Source: an uncultured Azospirillum sp. | GTDB taxonomy: Bacteria; Pseudomonadota; Alphaproteobacteria; RF32; CAG-239 | DNA: 24,224 nucleotides | Reading direction: 5' to 3' | Assembly: GCA_946184595.1 (NCBI GenBank) | Contig: CAMHFM010000002.1 | Span: forward strand, 1 to 24,224 | Part shown: piece by piece, positions 6,649 through 15,767 of the stretch | Layout of the letters: the number at the start of each line of letters is the position of its first letter | Numbering within the stretch: the stretch's first letter is position 1 | The notes under the pieces: model-generated | Seen by the model: only the letters and a program-made list of their open reading frames with translations | Database searches by the model: none | Told to the model about the DNA's origin: nothing | Position numbers and translations under genes: made by a program

Positions 6649-8730
6649 TTATCCTGCGAGGTAAGTTTTGACGGCATCGTCTTGCTCAAATAAATAAAGC
6701 AGAATTTTGAGGGCTTGGCCGCGCGGAGTTTCTAATTTAGGGTCTTGTGAGACAATGAATTGTGCGTCTTTGTGGGCGGTTAACATCAGTTCTTTATCTG
6801 TGCTTAAATCAGCTAAATGGAAAACCTCAAAGCCGGATTGGCGGTTGCCTAAAATCTCGCCAAAGCCGCGGAGTTCCATATCTTTTTCGGCGATGATAAA
6901 GCCGTCTTCGGAATTTTTCATAATATTTAGGCGCTCGCAAGCGGTTTCGCTCAAGGGAAAACCATAGAGTAAAATGCAGGTTGATGCCTCGTAACCGCGT
7001 TTAATCCGTCCGCGGAGTTGGTGGAGTTGAGCTAAACCGAATCGCTCGGCCTGCTCAATAATCATTAAGGTAGCTTCGGGGACATTAACCCCGACTTCAA
7101 TGACGGTGGTGGCGACCAAAACTTTGATTTTTCCGGCTTTGAAATCTGCCATAACGGCGTCTTTTTCCGCCTCTTTCATTTTGCCGTGAATGAGACCGAC
7201 ATCTGTGCCAAAGACTTTTTGCAGGGTATGAAAACGCTCCTCAGCGGCGGCAAGGTCTGATTTTTCGGATTCTTCAACCAGCGGGCAAACCCAATAAGCA
7301 CGGATACCCTCATCAACTTTACGCTTGAGGGCGGTAACAACATCTTGAATTTTACTTAAGGGCATGACGCGGGTGTCGGTCGGTTTGCGACCTTCAGGGG
7401 CTTTTTCTATTTTAGAATATTCCATATCGCCATATGCGGTTAAAATCAAAGTCCTCGGGATCGGTGTGGCGGTCATGACCAGAATATCAGGCTGATTGCC
7501 TTTGGCGGATAATGCTAATCTTTGTTGAACACCGAAACGATGTTGTTCATCAACCACAATAAAGCCTAAATCTTTAAAGGTAACATTTTCAGTAAACAGG
7601 GCGTGGGTGCCGATGAGAATGTTAATTGTGCCATCTTGCAGTTCTTGTAAAATTTGGGTGCGTTCTTTCTTTTTGGTTTTGCCGGTCAGCAAAGCAACTT
7701 TAACCCCGCAAGTCTCGCAGAGCGGAAAAATTGTTTCAAGATGTTGTTTGGCTAAAATTTCAGTCGGCGCCATAATGGCGGCTTGTGCACCGGTCTCAAC
7801 ACAATTGAGCATACTCAAAAGGGCAACAATGGTTTTACCAGAGCCGACGTCTCCTTGTAATAAGCGTAACATACGATACGGCGAGGCCATATCAGCTTTA
7901 ATTTCGGTTAAAACTTTTTGCTGAGAGTCTGTGAGTTGAAATGAGCAGGCTGCTAAAACTTGATTTTGCAAATGTCCGTCACCATGGAATGAACGACCGG
8001 ATTTTTTTTTGATTTTTTCTCTGACGAAGGCGAGCGCTAACTGATTGGCAAGTAGTTCATCATAAGCCAAGCGGCGGCGGTAAGGGCTGTTTGCACCGAT
8101 ATCGTTTAAGTTTTGCGGATTATGGGCCTTGATGAGGGCTTGTTTGAAACTCTCAAATTTATTGGCTTGCAAAAATCTTTCATCTTGCCATTCCGGCAGA
8201 TTGGGAACAAGGGCAAGGGCACTTTGGGTAAACTTGCGCATCATTTTGTTGGTGATACCGGCAGTTAAGGGATAAATTGGCTCAATGCCTTTTATGGTGT
8301 TTGCCTCTTCCGGTCGTCCGATATAATCAGGGTGATTCATTTGCAAAGCACCGTTGAAAACCTCTAATTTGCCGCTGATAATGCGCTCGGCATTGGCAGG
8401 GAGATTTTTTTGCAAGCTCTCGGGGTAGGCTTTGAAGAAAGAAAGAGTAATATCATCGGTGCCATCGGTGCAAACAATTTTATAAGGTTGATGTTTGGAC
8501 TTGGGCGGGACGTGCTCAATGACTTTGACCTTGACCGTGATAATCCGTCCGACTTCAGCGTGAGATAAGCTCGGAGAATAAGTACGATCGACGATATTAT
8601 AGGGCAAATGCCAGAGGAGATTAATGATTTTATCACCGCAAAGATGATCTAAAAGGGTTTTAGCGCGAGCGCCAACACCTTTGATATTTTCAATGCCCGC
8701 AAACAGCGGATATAAAATCGGCGGTCTCAT
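6649..8730 (-). CDS. recG: ATP-dependent DNA helicase RecG
   Basis: RecG reverses stalled replication forks and branch-migrates Holliday junctions. The 693-residue product has the full family layout: an N-terminal wedge/OB domain (about 60-150), then two RecA-like helicase lobes. Motifs seen are Walker A GDVGSGKT (293-300), APTEILAKQH (321-330), DEQHRFGV (394-401), TATPIPRT (420-427), the conserved GLAQLHQLRGR and, near the end, the DMELRGFGEILGNRQSG signature of the TRG region. The start ATG has no clear ribosome binding site. It is divergent from mfd with 69 bp between them; a recG-mfd neighbourhood is common in alphaproteobacteria, usually with the small sdhE gene between, which is absent here. 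Confidence 0.97.
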   Translation of the reverse strand: MRPPILYPLFAGIENIKGVGARAKTLLDHLCGDKIINLLWHLPYNIVDRTYSPSLSHAEVGRIITVKVKVIEHVPPKSKHQPYKIVCTDGTDDITLSFFKAYPESLQKNLPANAERIISGKLEVFNGALQMNHPDYIGRPEEANTIKGIEPIYPLTAGITNKMMRKFTQSALALVPNLPEWQDERFLQANKFESFKQALIKAHNPQNLNDIGANSPYRRRLAYDELLANQLALAFVREKIKKKSGRSFHGDGHLQNQVLAACSFQLTDSQQKVLTEIKADMASPYRMLRLLQGDVGSGKTIVALLSMLNCVETGAQAAIMAPTEILAKQHLETIFPLCETCGVKVALLTGKTKKKERTQILQELQDGTINILIGTHALFTENVTFKDLGFIVVDEQHRFGVQQRLALSAKGNQPDILVMTATPIPRTLILTAYGDMEYSKIEKAPEGRKPTDTRVMPLSKIQDVVTALKRKVDEGIRAYWVCPLVEESEKSDLAAAEERFHTLQKVFGTDVGLIHGKMKEAEKDAVMADFKAGKIKVLVATTVIEVGVNVPEATLMIIEQAERFGLAQLHQLRGRIKRGYEASTCILLYGFPLSETACERLNIMKNSEDGFIIAEKDMELRGFGEILGNRQSGFEVFHLADLSTDKELMLTAHKDAQFIVSQDPKLETPRGQALKILLYLFEQDDAVKTYLAG

Positions 8731-8799
8731 ATGTTTTTTTCTTGCATTACGTTGGAATTGTATATATTTTCTTTCTAAAAGTACAGAACAGATTTAGTT

Positions 8800-11700
8800 A
8801 TGCAAAGTGATTTTGAAAAAGTTAAAGTGATTTCTTCAGTTGCAGAGGGGTATGATGCTTTTCTGCTGAGGGATATTTATAAGCACTTAACAACAGACCT
8901 GCTTTATATCGTCAGCGATGGTATCAGCTTGGAAAATACGGCTGATTTGCTGAAAGTACTTGCGCCTGAAATTGACGTTTTAAAATTACCGGCGTGGGAT
9001 ACCGTTCCTTATGACCGCGTGTCTCCAAATATAGAAATTACGGCAGAGCGTGTGCAAACGCTTTGCGCGTTAGCAAAAAATCCTACCCCGAAAAAGCCAC
9101 GGATTATCATTGCCAGTATTGGTGCTGTTATACAAAAACTACCGCTTAAAAAAATATTTCTTAATTCCATTCGTGAAGTCAAAATCGGTAGTGAATTGAA
9201 ATTTGATGATTTCCTGCATTATGCAACTGTAAATGGTTATGTTCGTGTTGAGCAGGTGATGGAAGCCGGCGAATATGCTGTACGTGGAGATATCTTGGAT
9301 ATTTTCCCGGTTGGGACGGATGAGCCTTTACGAATCGATTTGTTTGGTGATGAGGTTGAGCGAATTAGAACATTTGATGTGTTGACGCAACGTACCACCA
9401 ATGAGCTCGAAAAATATACTTTTCAGGTGATGGGCGAACTCAGTTTAGATCAAAACAGCATTAAAACTTTTCGCAGTAAATACCGCGAGTTATTCGGTGC
9501 AGCTAGTCAAACAGATGAACTTTATGATTCAATTTCAAACGGAAAAAAGTATATTGGGCAGGAAAATTGGTTGCCACTATTTTTTGATGAATCGTTGCCG
9601 ACAATATTTGATTATTTACCAAAAGCACGTTTGGTTATCGGGCGGCAGGTGGAAGATGCTCTCAAAACTAAAGCTGAGAGTATTCGGGATTATTATTTGG
9701 CACGTTTGGAAGCCTTAAAAGTTAAGTCTATCAATGAAGTTGATACGTATCGTCCTATCCCGCCGGAATTATTGTATCTGAATGAAGAACAATTTAAGCA
9801 AGTGATTAATGCTCGGCAACCACTGTATTTCACTCCTTTAACTTTGCCGGAGCGTGAGGATATTATCTCGGCACAAGTGGTGCCGGTAATTAATTTTGCC
9901 AGTGCCAAAAATATAAATGCCGCTAAAGTTTATGAAGATTTAAAGGCATATTTGGAAGAAAATAAAAAACTCAAACGGATGATCGCTTGTTATTCGCAAG
10001 GAAGCCGCGAGCGATTGTTCTCTTTGATGAGTGAATACGGGATTGCTGATTTGGCCGTTGCCGATACATGGAAAGAAGCAGAAGATAAAGCTAAACTCAA
10101 GCGTGTGGTCTTGGTCTTGATGAATTTACCGCACGGGTTTAAGGGCGATGGGTATTTGCTGATTTCCGAGCAGGATATTTTAGGCGAGAAGCAACGTCGC
10201 AAAACCAAAAAAGTGACGGCAAAAGATTTTATTGCGGATGTTTCTTCATTGTCTGTCGGTGAGTTGGTGGTTCATATCGAGCATGGTATAGGGCGTTTTT
10301 TGGGCTTGGAAAATATTACTGCCGGCGGAGCACCGCATGATTGTTTGAAAATTTTATACGCTAATGATGCTAAGTTATTTGTGCCGGTTGAAAATATTGA
10401 TGTTTTGTCTCGTTATGGGATTGAAGATGACAATATTCAACTCGATACGTTGGGCAGTGCAGCATGGCAGGCGAAAAAAGCCAAGGTTAAAAATCGTATT
10501 CGTGAAATTGCTTCTAAATTGATTGCGATTGCAGCGGAAAGACAGCTCAAATCATCAGAAATTTTTATTCCCGAGCATGGGTGTTATGATGAGTTTTGTG
10601 CAAAGTTTCCCTATCATGAAACAGATGATCAACTCAATGCCATTGCCGATGTGTTGAAAGATTTGGGACAAGGTTCACCGATGGATCGCTTGGTATGCGG
10701 TGATGTTGGTTTCGGTAAGACGGAAGTTGCGTTGCGTGCGGCTTATGCGGTGGCAACTTGCGGGGCACAGGTGGCTTTGATTGTGCCAACAACATTATTA
10801 GCGCGACAACATTATTATAACTTTAAGCAGAGAATGGAAGGTTTCCCTGTTAATGTAAAAATGCTGTCTCGCCTCGTGACACCTAAAGAATCAGCTCTGG
10901 TTAAACAGGGGTTAGAAGACGGCTCGGTTGATATTGTCATCGGAACGCATGCTTTACTTGCCAATAATATTAAATTTTCTAATTTGGGATTGTTGATTAT
11001 TGATGAGGAGCAGCATTTTGGGGTTGTTCATAAGGAAAAATTGAAATCGTTGAAGTCTGATGTTCATGTATTGACGTTGACGGCAACACCAATTCCGAGA
11101 ACTTTGCAACTATCTTTAACCGGTGTTAAACAGTTGAGTATTATCGGCACGCCACCAGTTGATCGTCTGGCGGCAAGAACGTTTGTGATGCCGTTTGATA
11201 AGGTTATGATTAAAGAAGCTATTTATCGTGAAAAATTTCGTGGAGGACAGACGTTTTTTGTATGTCCGAGAGTATCTGATATTCATGAGGTAGAGCAGGG
11301 TTTGCGTGAGTTAGTTCCGGATATTAAAATTGCGGTGGCGCATGGGCAAATGCCAGTCAAACAGCTTGAAGATGTGATGAATGATTTTGCAGACGGAAAA
11401 TTTGATCTACTCTTATCAACGACGATTATTGAATCCGGTATTGATATGCCGACAGTTAATACGATGATTGTGCATCGGGCAGATATGTTCGGGTTGGCAC
11501 AACTTTATCAACTGCGTGGACGGATCGGGCGCAGTAAAGTGCGCGGCTATTGTTATTTTACGGTACCAAAGCAGAAAAAACTCAATCCGGTTGCAGAACG
11601 GCGTTTAAATATCTTGCAGGCTTTAGATACTTTAGGGGCAGGTTTTTCTTTGGCTAGTCATGATATGGATATCAGAGGTTCCGGTAATGTCCTCGGTGAA

Positions 11701-12264
11701 GAGCAATCAGGGCATATTAAAGAGGTTGGTATCGCTTTGTATCAACATATGTTGGAAGAAGAAATTGCACGTCAAAAAGCAAATATCGGAACAAGTAATC
11801 AATCAGAGTTTTCAGATTGGGCACCGCAGATTACGACCGGTATTCCTATTATGATTCCAGAGGATTATGTGCGTGATTTAGGTGTGCGTTTGGGACTTTA
11901 TAAGCGGATTGGTGATTTGCAGGATAAAGATGCGATTTTGGATATGCGTGAGGAGTTAATTGATCGCTTCGGAGATATTCCGCCGGAGGTTGATAATCTG
12001 CTCAAAACAGTTGAAATTAAGCAGCTTTGTCGGGTAGCTAATATTGAAAAAGTTGAAGCCGGGGCAAAGGGAATTTTGTTAATGTTTCACAATAACACAT
12101 TTGCTAAACCTGAGAAATTAATTGATTTTATTCAAAAACAGTTTGGTAAAATCAAAATTCGTCCGGATCAGAAATTATTTATAGAACATAATTTAGAAGA
12201 TTATCAGGCGCGGATAAATATCTTAAATACGTATGTGAAGAAATTGGCAGAGTTGGTCTTATAA
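8800..12264 (+). CDS. mfd: Transcription-repair coupling factor Mfd
   Basis: Mfd removes RNA polymerase stalled at DNA damage and recruits UvrA. The 1154-residue product has the normal family length and all modules: an N-terminal UvrB-like region (about 1-330, with VRGDILDIFP at 161-170), the CarD-like RNA-polymerase-binding domain (about 485-560, HIEHGIGRF), a translocase with GDVGFGKT (634-641), DEEQHFGV (735-742) and TATPIPRT (761-768), then SGIDMPTVN and LYQLRGRIGRS, and a C-terminal TRCF domain. The ATG has no good ribosome binding site. A hairpin terminator follows directly after the stop. It is divergent from recG. Confidence 0.98.
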   Translation: MQSDFEKVKVISSVAEGYDAFLLRDIYKHLTTDLLYIVSDGISLENTADLLKVLAPEIDVLKLPAWDTVPYDRVSPNIEITAERVQTLCALAKNPTPKKPRIIIASIGAVIQKLPLKKIFLNSIREVKIGSELKFDDFLHYATVNGYVRVEQVMEAGEYAVRGDILDIFPVGTDEPLRIDLFGDEVERIRTFDVLTQRTTNELEKYTFQVMGELSLDQNSIKTFRSKYRELFGAASQTDELYDSISNGKKYIGQENWLPLFFDESLPTIFDYLPKARLVIGRQVEDALKTKAESIRDYYLARLEALKVKSINEVDTYRPIPPELLYLNEEQFKQVINARQPLYFTPLTLPEREDIISAQVVPVINFASAKNINAAKVYEDLKAYLEENKKLKRMIACYSQGSRERLFSLMSEYGIADLAVADTWKEAEDKAKLKRVVLVLMNLPHGFKGDGYLLISEQDILGEKQRRKTKKVTAKDFIADVSSLSVGELVVHIEHGIGRFLGLENITAGGAPHDCLKILYANDAKLFVPVENIDVLSRYGIEDDNIQLDTLGSAAWQAKKAKVKNRIREIASKLIAIAAERQLKSSEIFIPEHGCYDEFCAKFPYHETDDQLNAIADVLKDLGQGSPMDRLVCGDVGFGKTEVALRAAYAVATCGAQVALIVPTTLLARQHYYNFKQRMEGFPVNVKMLSRLVTPKESALVKQGLEDGSVDIVIGTHALLANNIKFSNLGLLIIDEEQHFGVVHKEKLKSLKSDVHVLTLTATPIPRTLQLSLTGVKQLSIIGTPPVDRLAARTFVMPFDKVMIKEAIYREKFRGGQTFFVCPRVSDIHEVEQGLRELVPDIKIAVAHGQMPVKQLEDVMNDFADGKFDLLLSTTIIESGIDMPTVNTMIVHRADMFGLAQLYQLRGRIGRSKVRGYCYFTVPKQKKLNPVAERRLNILQALDTLGAGFSLASHDMDIRGSGNVLGEEQSGHIKEVGIALYQHMLEEEIARQKANIGTSNQSEFSDWAPQITTGIPIMIPEDYVRDLGVRLGLYKRIGDLQDKDAILDMREELIDRFGDIPPEVDNLLKTVEIKQLCRVANIEKVEAGAKGILLMFHNNTFAKPEKLIDFIQKQFGKIKIRPDQKLFIEHNLEDYQARINILNTYVKKLAELVL

Positions 12265-12297
12265 AAAAAATCCGCTAATTAATAGCGGATTTTTTAT
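12263..12297. terminator. Bidirectional Rho-independent terminator, mfd / membrane protein
   Basis: ATCCGCTA (12270-12277) and TAGCGGAT (12283-12290) form a perfect 8-bp stem with a 5-nt loop, preceded by an A run and followed by a T run, so it can act on both strands. The minus-strand gene stop (12294-12296) sits in the T run. Confidence 0.88.
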
Positions 12298-13313
12298 TCA
12301 GGGACATATTCAAAGCCCTTATCTCCCAAGATAGCGCCGCTGTCAAAGTCGATGGCATGAAAATATCCTTTGTAAATCAGATCGAGTTTTCCCGTTTCTT
12401 CGTTGAATTTTTTGACCGTACCGCCAATTCCATGATGATAACTTAATTCAACAAACACATCATTGACAGACCGTTTCATACTGTAATGGGTTCGATAAAT
12501 CTCGCGATACTCGGTTTCTTCGTGGTACTTAAGGATGACATCTTGTCCACCTTCTTTGAAGATAACCGTCGGAATAGCAAGAGAGAGGCACGCAGGTGCT
12601 TTATCAAAATACAGTCCGTAAACAGTGTATTTTTTACCACGCTTGGCAATAAGATATTCTTGCGGTGGTTCTACTCTTTCCTCGGTGATAGCATCAGTTA
12701 TTTGTTTTTTTGCTAAAGGAGGAATGAAAATACCATTGATAATGAAAGCGTCGGCATCGAAAATAGATAGGCCGTGTCCATCAAGAATTTTAATGCGTTT
12801 GGGACGTTCCGGTTGGTAATATACCGTTGTCGAGAAGGGACGACCAAGCAATTCAGCTTCATACACAGGTGAAGAGTAATACCAATCTTTGTCATCAGCA
12901 AGACTGAATAAGAATGATGAAAAATCATCCCATTCTTCAAAGTCATAATCTAAAATGTTGGTTCGAATTTGCTCATTTTTTGTAAGAATAATCATCTCTG
13001 TTTCAGATTTTTTTGAAAAGAAGCCGGAGGTGTAAAGATAAATCTTTCGGATAATTTTTTTTCCGGATTTGATTTCATAATATGCATCAGCACAGCAGAT
13101 GTTTAGGATAACTGCAAAGATTAATAAAGCAAATGCAAACCACCAACAAAGCCAAGCCGTTGATTTTGGCAAGTCGAGAGTTTTGTCTGTTACCAGCCAG
13201 AGTGTGAGTAAGACTATTACCAAAGGTATGATCCATTGGGGATGAGTCCACAATCTTTTTAAAGCGGAGGGGTCGTCTAGACGAGACCATCTCCAAGATT
13301 TCAATTTAATCAT
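12294..13313 (-). CDS. Membrane-anchored hypothetical protein with large C-terminal domain
   Basis: The 339-residue product begins with a basic, Trp-rich stretch, then has two membrane helices (about 27-43 and 52-72) and a roughly 265-residue soluble domain rich in beta-type and aromatic residues. I recognise no domain or catalytic motif. The topology suggests an N-terminal hairpin anchor, probably with the large domain in the cytoplasm; this is inference. No good ribosome binding site precedes the ATG. It is convergent with mfd and shares its terminator. The upstream gene on the same strand (metallo-hydrolase) ends 93 bp before it, so cotranscription is possible. Confidence 0.65.
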   Translation of the reverse strand: MIKLKSWRWSRLDDPSALKRLWTHPQWIIPLVIVLLTLWLVTDKTLDLPKSTAWLCWWFAFALLIFAVILNICCADAYYEIKSGKKIIRKIYLYTSGFFSKKSETEMIILTKNEQIRTNILDYDFEEWDDFSSFLFSLADDKDWYYSSPVYEAELLGRPFSTTVYYQPERPKRIKILDGHGLSIFDADAFIINGIFIPPLAKKQITDAITEERVEPPQEYLIAKRGKKYTVYGLYFDKAPACLSLAIPTVIFKEGGQDVILKYHEETEYREIYRTHYSMKRSVNDVFVELSYHHGIGGTVKKFNEETGKLDLIYKGYFHAIDFDSGAILGDKGFEYVPE

Positions 13314-13406
13314 AATGCTATAAATAATTAGTGATACAATAATTTCTGTTTACAGGGCATTATGGTTAAATAAAAAGTTTTGTCAATTATAAAAAGCTGA
13401 AAATTG

Positions 13407-14042
13407 TCAGAAGAAAAATTTGAAATTCTTTTTTTCTGCCATGATGGTTGTGGGGTCGGAGTGGCCAGAATAGAGAATTGTTTCGTCCGGTAAATTAAAA
13501 ACTTTTGTTTCAATGCTATTTTTTAATTGTTGACTGTTGCCTCCGGGAAAATCCGTGCGACCAATGCTGGCTTTGAAAATTGTATCGCCGACAAAAGCAA
13601 GAGCATTTTGCTCATCATAAAATAAAACAGAGTCTTGAGTATGACCGGGCGTATGAATAACTTTAAGTTTCACATGAGGATCAGTTTCTAAGCTCACAAA
13701 GTCGTTTTCTTTTAGAAATTCAGCTTGATTTAAGGAAATACTGTCTCCGAAATAAGAGGATAAATTAAATGCAGAATTGGTTAGATATTCTTTGCCGTTT
13801 TCATGAATGAAATAGGGGATATTGAGTTGTTTATGTAAGGTTTCGACAGCGCCGATATGGTCAAAATGCCCATGGGTAATGAGCATTTTTTCGATAATCC
13901 AATTATTATCTTTAATGATTTGCAAGAGTTTTTCAGGCTCGGCAGCAGGGTCAATCAAAAAACCGTGATGTGAGGTTTCATCAATGTAAAAATAAGCGTT
14001 GGTTTCAATACCGTCAGAAACGGGAAATGTATGTATTTGCAT
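13407..14042 (-). CDS. Metallo-beta-lactamase-fold hydrolase, glyoxalase II / YcbL-like
   Basis: The 211-residue product carries the complete two-metal site of hydroxyacylglutathione-hydrolase-like enzymes: THGHFDH (56-62), His134 in HTPGHT (130-135), Asp153 in GDT and His194 in YSGHSD. GRTDFPGGN (161-169) is typical of the short YcbL-type glyoxalase II group, which lacks the long C-terminal glutathione-binding domain. The likely role is thioester hydrolysis in methylglyoxal detoxification. The frame stays open upstream to 14288, but the start at 14042 is chosen because GAGGA lies about 8 nt before it, the family begins here, and the extra 82 residues are low-complexity. It is the only gene with a probable TGA stop in the window, and homologues end at about the same place. 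Confidence 0.88.
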   Translation of the reverse strand: MQIHTFPVSDGIETNAYFYIDETSHHGFLIDPAAEPEKLLQIIKDNNWIIEKMLITHGHFDHIGAVETLHKQLNIPYFIHENGKEYLTNSAFNLSSYFGDSISLNQAEFLKENDFVSLETDPHVKLKVIHTPGHTQDSVLFYDEQNALAFVGDTIFKASIGRTDFPGGNSQQLKNSIETKVFNLPDETILYSGHSDPTTIMAEKKNFKFFF

Positions 14043-14049
14043 TATATTT

Positions 14050-14055
14050 TTCCTC
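14050..14055 (-). promoter_or_regulatory. Ribosome binding site that fixes the metallo-hydrolase start
   Basis: GAGGAA on the minus strand, about 8 nt before the ATG at 14042, supports the shorter 211-residue protein over the longer open frame. Confidence 0.7.
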
Positions 14056-14115
14056 GGTGAGTGGTTTTTCTTATTTATATTATATTTAATTAAAAAAATT
14101 TTAAATAAAAGATTG

Positions 14116-14144
14116 TTGACGAAATTTTCCAAATATGGTATTTT
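14116..14144 (+). promoter_or_regulatory. Promoter of the lipoprotein gene
   Basis: TTGACG (14116-14121) and TATTTT (14139-14144) are separated by 17 nt. Transcription would start near 14151, only about 12 nt before the ATG at 14163, so the message would have almost no leader. Confidence 0.5.
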
Positions 14145-14162
14145 TTTTACAAAATTTATATT

Positions 14163-15005
14163 ATGAGGAAAATTATTTTTATGCTGGTCGGCATTTTGCT
14201 GATGAGCTGTAACGCGAAGGACAGTAACGTTACGAACAATGGTGAAAAAGTTGCCAACGAGCAGTCTTCTGTTTCTCCGGTTGAGCAAGTTGCCGAAGTG
14301 CCTGAGATTTCCATGACTGAGGAAGAGCAGGTTGTAGCCGCAAAAGTGGGCGCCGTTTCAGCAAAAAAGCTCGAAGATGGTACCTTTGAAGTGGAGAAAC
14401 TCGTTTCCCCCAAGGAGTACGAAGATCTCATGAGCTTTGACAAGCCAGCGATTGTCTCAGATAGTGTGCCGCTGGTTGGGGTTGTCTCTCAAAAAGGAAA
14501 ATGGTTGGTTCATCCAGAGTTCAACGAGGTGAGAAAAATCGGCAAAGATGCTTATATAGGGATGGCAGAGATGTATGTCTGGGATGATGAGACCAGATTT
14601 TGTCATCTGACCCCTTTATACCAAGTTGTGTACAAAGGAAAAGAGATTGGTAATTTAGGGTTCTCAGAGGATATTACCCCCATCGAATATGAGGGAAAAA
14701 TCCGAGGTTTCCTTAAAAAATTGGAATATGGGAATCCTTATAATGAGGAGCATTGTGTTCGATATTTCTACATTGATACCGAGGGTCGAGGTCATGATGA
14801 TTGGGTTGGTGTAGAAAACTGGAGTCATCCTTGCTTTACATATTATATGATAGAGAAAAATATCCTTACACTATGGGGTGATGGATTTGAGACACCAGAA
14901 GAACTTCGTAAGGATAAGCAAATCCCAAAGGAGAATAAATCCATCTATCAGGTGGATCTGAGAACAGGCAAAGTCCTCTATAATCCCTTTGTTCCGGAAG
15001 ATTAA
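14163..15005 (+). CDS. Putative lipoprotein of unknown function
   Basis: The 280-residue product starts with a short signal peptide with MRK and a hydrophobic core ending ILLMSC, so Cys16 is a plausible lipidation site (Met at -2 is unusual). A Ser/Thr/Glu-rich linker (about 17-60) and a globular domain (about 65-280) rich in Trp and Tyr follow. No family recognised. ATG 14163 gives the best signal peptide; ATG 14181 has GAGGAA about 10 nt upstream but would leave a signal with no positive charge. There is a promoter upstream and a hairpin terminator immediately downstream, so it is a single-gene unit. It is divergent from the metallo-hydrolase. Confidence 0.75.
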   Translation: MRKIIFMLVGILLMSCNAKDSNVTNNGEKVANEQSSVSPVEQVAEVPEISMTEEEQVVAAKVGAVSAKKLEDGTFEVEKLVSPKEYEDLMSFDKPAIVSDSVPLVGVVSQKGKWLVHPEFNEVRKIGKDAYIGMAEMYVWDDETRFCHLTPLYQVVYKGKEIGNLGFSEDITPIEYEGKIRGFLKKLEYGNPYNEEHCVRYFYIDTEGRGHDDWVGVENWSHPCFTYYMIEKNILTLWGDGFETPEELRKDKQIPKENKSIYQVDLRTGKVLYNPFVPED

Positions 15006-15046
15006 AAAAAAGAGTTTGAGAAGAAATTCTCAGACTCTTTTTTTAT
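15004..15046 (+). terminator. Rho-independent terminator of the lipoprotein gene
   Basis: AGAGTTTGAGAA pairs with TTCTCAGACTCT (one mismatch) across a GAAA-type loop, flanked by an A run and a T run. It lies right after the stop codon. Confidence 0.88.
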
Positions 15047-15075
15047 TGTTTAAATTAAAAAATCTTAATTAGCAT

Positions 15076-15105
15076 TTGACTTAAGAGGATTTTTAACAAT
15101 AAAAT
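15076..15105 (+). promoter_or_regulatory. Promoter of the tag-flavodoxin-DXS-like cluster
   Basis: TTGACT (15076-15081) and TAAAAT (15100-15105) with an 18-nt spacer; start expected near 15112, followed at once by the AAGGAGA ribosome binding site of tag. Confidence 0.5.
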
Positions 15106-15128
15106 GCTTCAATAAGGAAGGAGATTGA

Positions 15129-15749
15129 ATGGCTTATTGTAACTGGGGTAATACTTCAGCGATTAATCAGAAATACCACGATGAAGAATGGGGAGTGCCT
15201 TTGCATGATGATAAAAGGCAGTTCGAATATTTGATGATGGAAGTTATGCAATGCGGTCTGAGTTGGAATATCATCATTAACAAAAGAGAGATTTTTCGAG
15301 AGTGTTTTGACGGATTTGATTTTGATAAAATCGCTATCTATACCGAGAATGATGTGGCACGGATTATGGCGGTAGAGGGGATGATTAAAAGTCCACGCAA
15401 AATTGCAGCGATTATTCATAATGCACAATGTTTTCAAAAAATCAGAGAAGAATTCGGTCATTTTGATGATTATTTATGGGGTTTTTCTAAAGGTAAAACA
15501 ATCCTTTATGACAAACATGGTGACGGATATATTCCGGTTAGTAACGGTTTATCAGATCTGATTAGCAGAGATTTGAAAAAACGCGGGTTTAAGTTTTTAG
15601 GAACAATTACGATTTATTCGCATTTGCAAGCTTGCGGCATAATTAATGATCATGGTTGTGATTGTCCGCGTTATAAATATATAATAGTACATTATCCGTG
15701 TGTGACAAAGCGGCGAGATAAAGAAAAACAAGTTCAGTTTTTCGGGTAA
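15129..15749 (+). CDS. tag: DNA-3-methyladenine glycosylase I
   Basis: Tag excises 3-methyladenine from alkylated DNA. The 206-residue product keeps the E. coli Tag residue numbers: zinc ligands Cys4, His17, His175 and Cys179, and active-site Tyr16, Glu38 and Trp46. CNWGN, YHDEEWGVP, GLSW and KKRGFKFLGT are family signatures. About 20 extra C-terminal residues, basic at the end, extend past the zinc site. AAGGAGA about 5 nt before the ATG is a strong ribosome binding site. It is the first gene of a plus-strand cluster; the flavodoxin gene follows after 18 bp. Confidence 0.96.
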   Translation: MAYCNWGNTSAINQKYHDEEWGVPLHDDKRQFEYLMMEVMQCGLSWNIIINKREIFRECFDGFDFDKIAIYTENDVARIMAVEGMIKSPRKIAAIIHNAQCFQKIREEFGHFDDYLWGFSKGKTILYDKHGDGYIPVSNGLSDLISRDLKKRGFKFLGTITIYSHLQACGIINDHGCDCPRYKYIIVHYPCVTKRRDKEKQVQFFG

Positions 15750-15767
15750 GAGAGGAGAAAAAGAAAG

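Noticed and set aside
13407..13409. UGA reassigned to tryptophan
   Set aside because: The hydrolase ends at the expected place at TGA, and all the long genes use TGG for Trp without internal TGA.
14043..14288. 82-residue N-terminal extension of the metallo-hydrolase open frame
   Set aside because: Low-complexity Asn/Lys-rich sequence crossing the lipoprotein promoter and start; the ribosome binding site and family N-terminus support ATG 14042.
14156..14443. 95-residue minus-strand open frame
   Set aside because: It lies antisense inside the lipoprotein gene, is Ser/Thr-rich and resembles no protein; a shadow frame.
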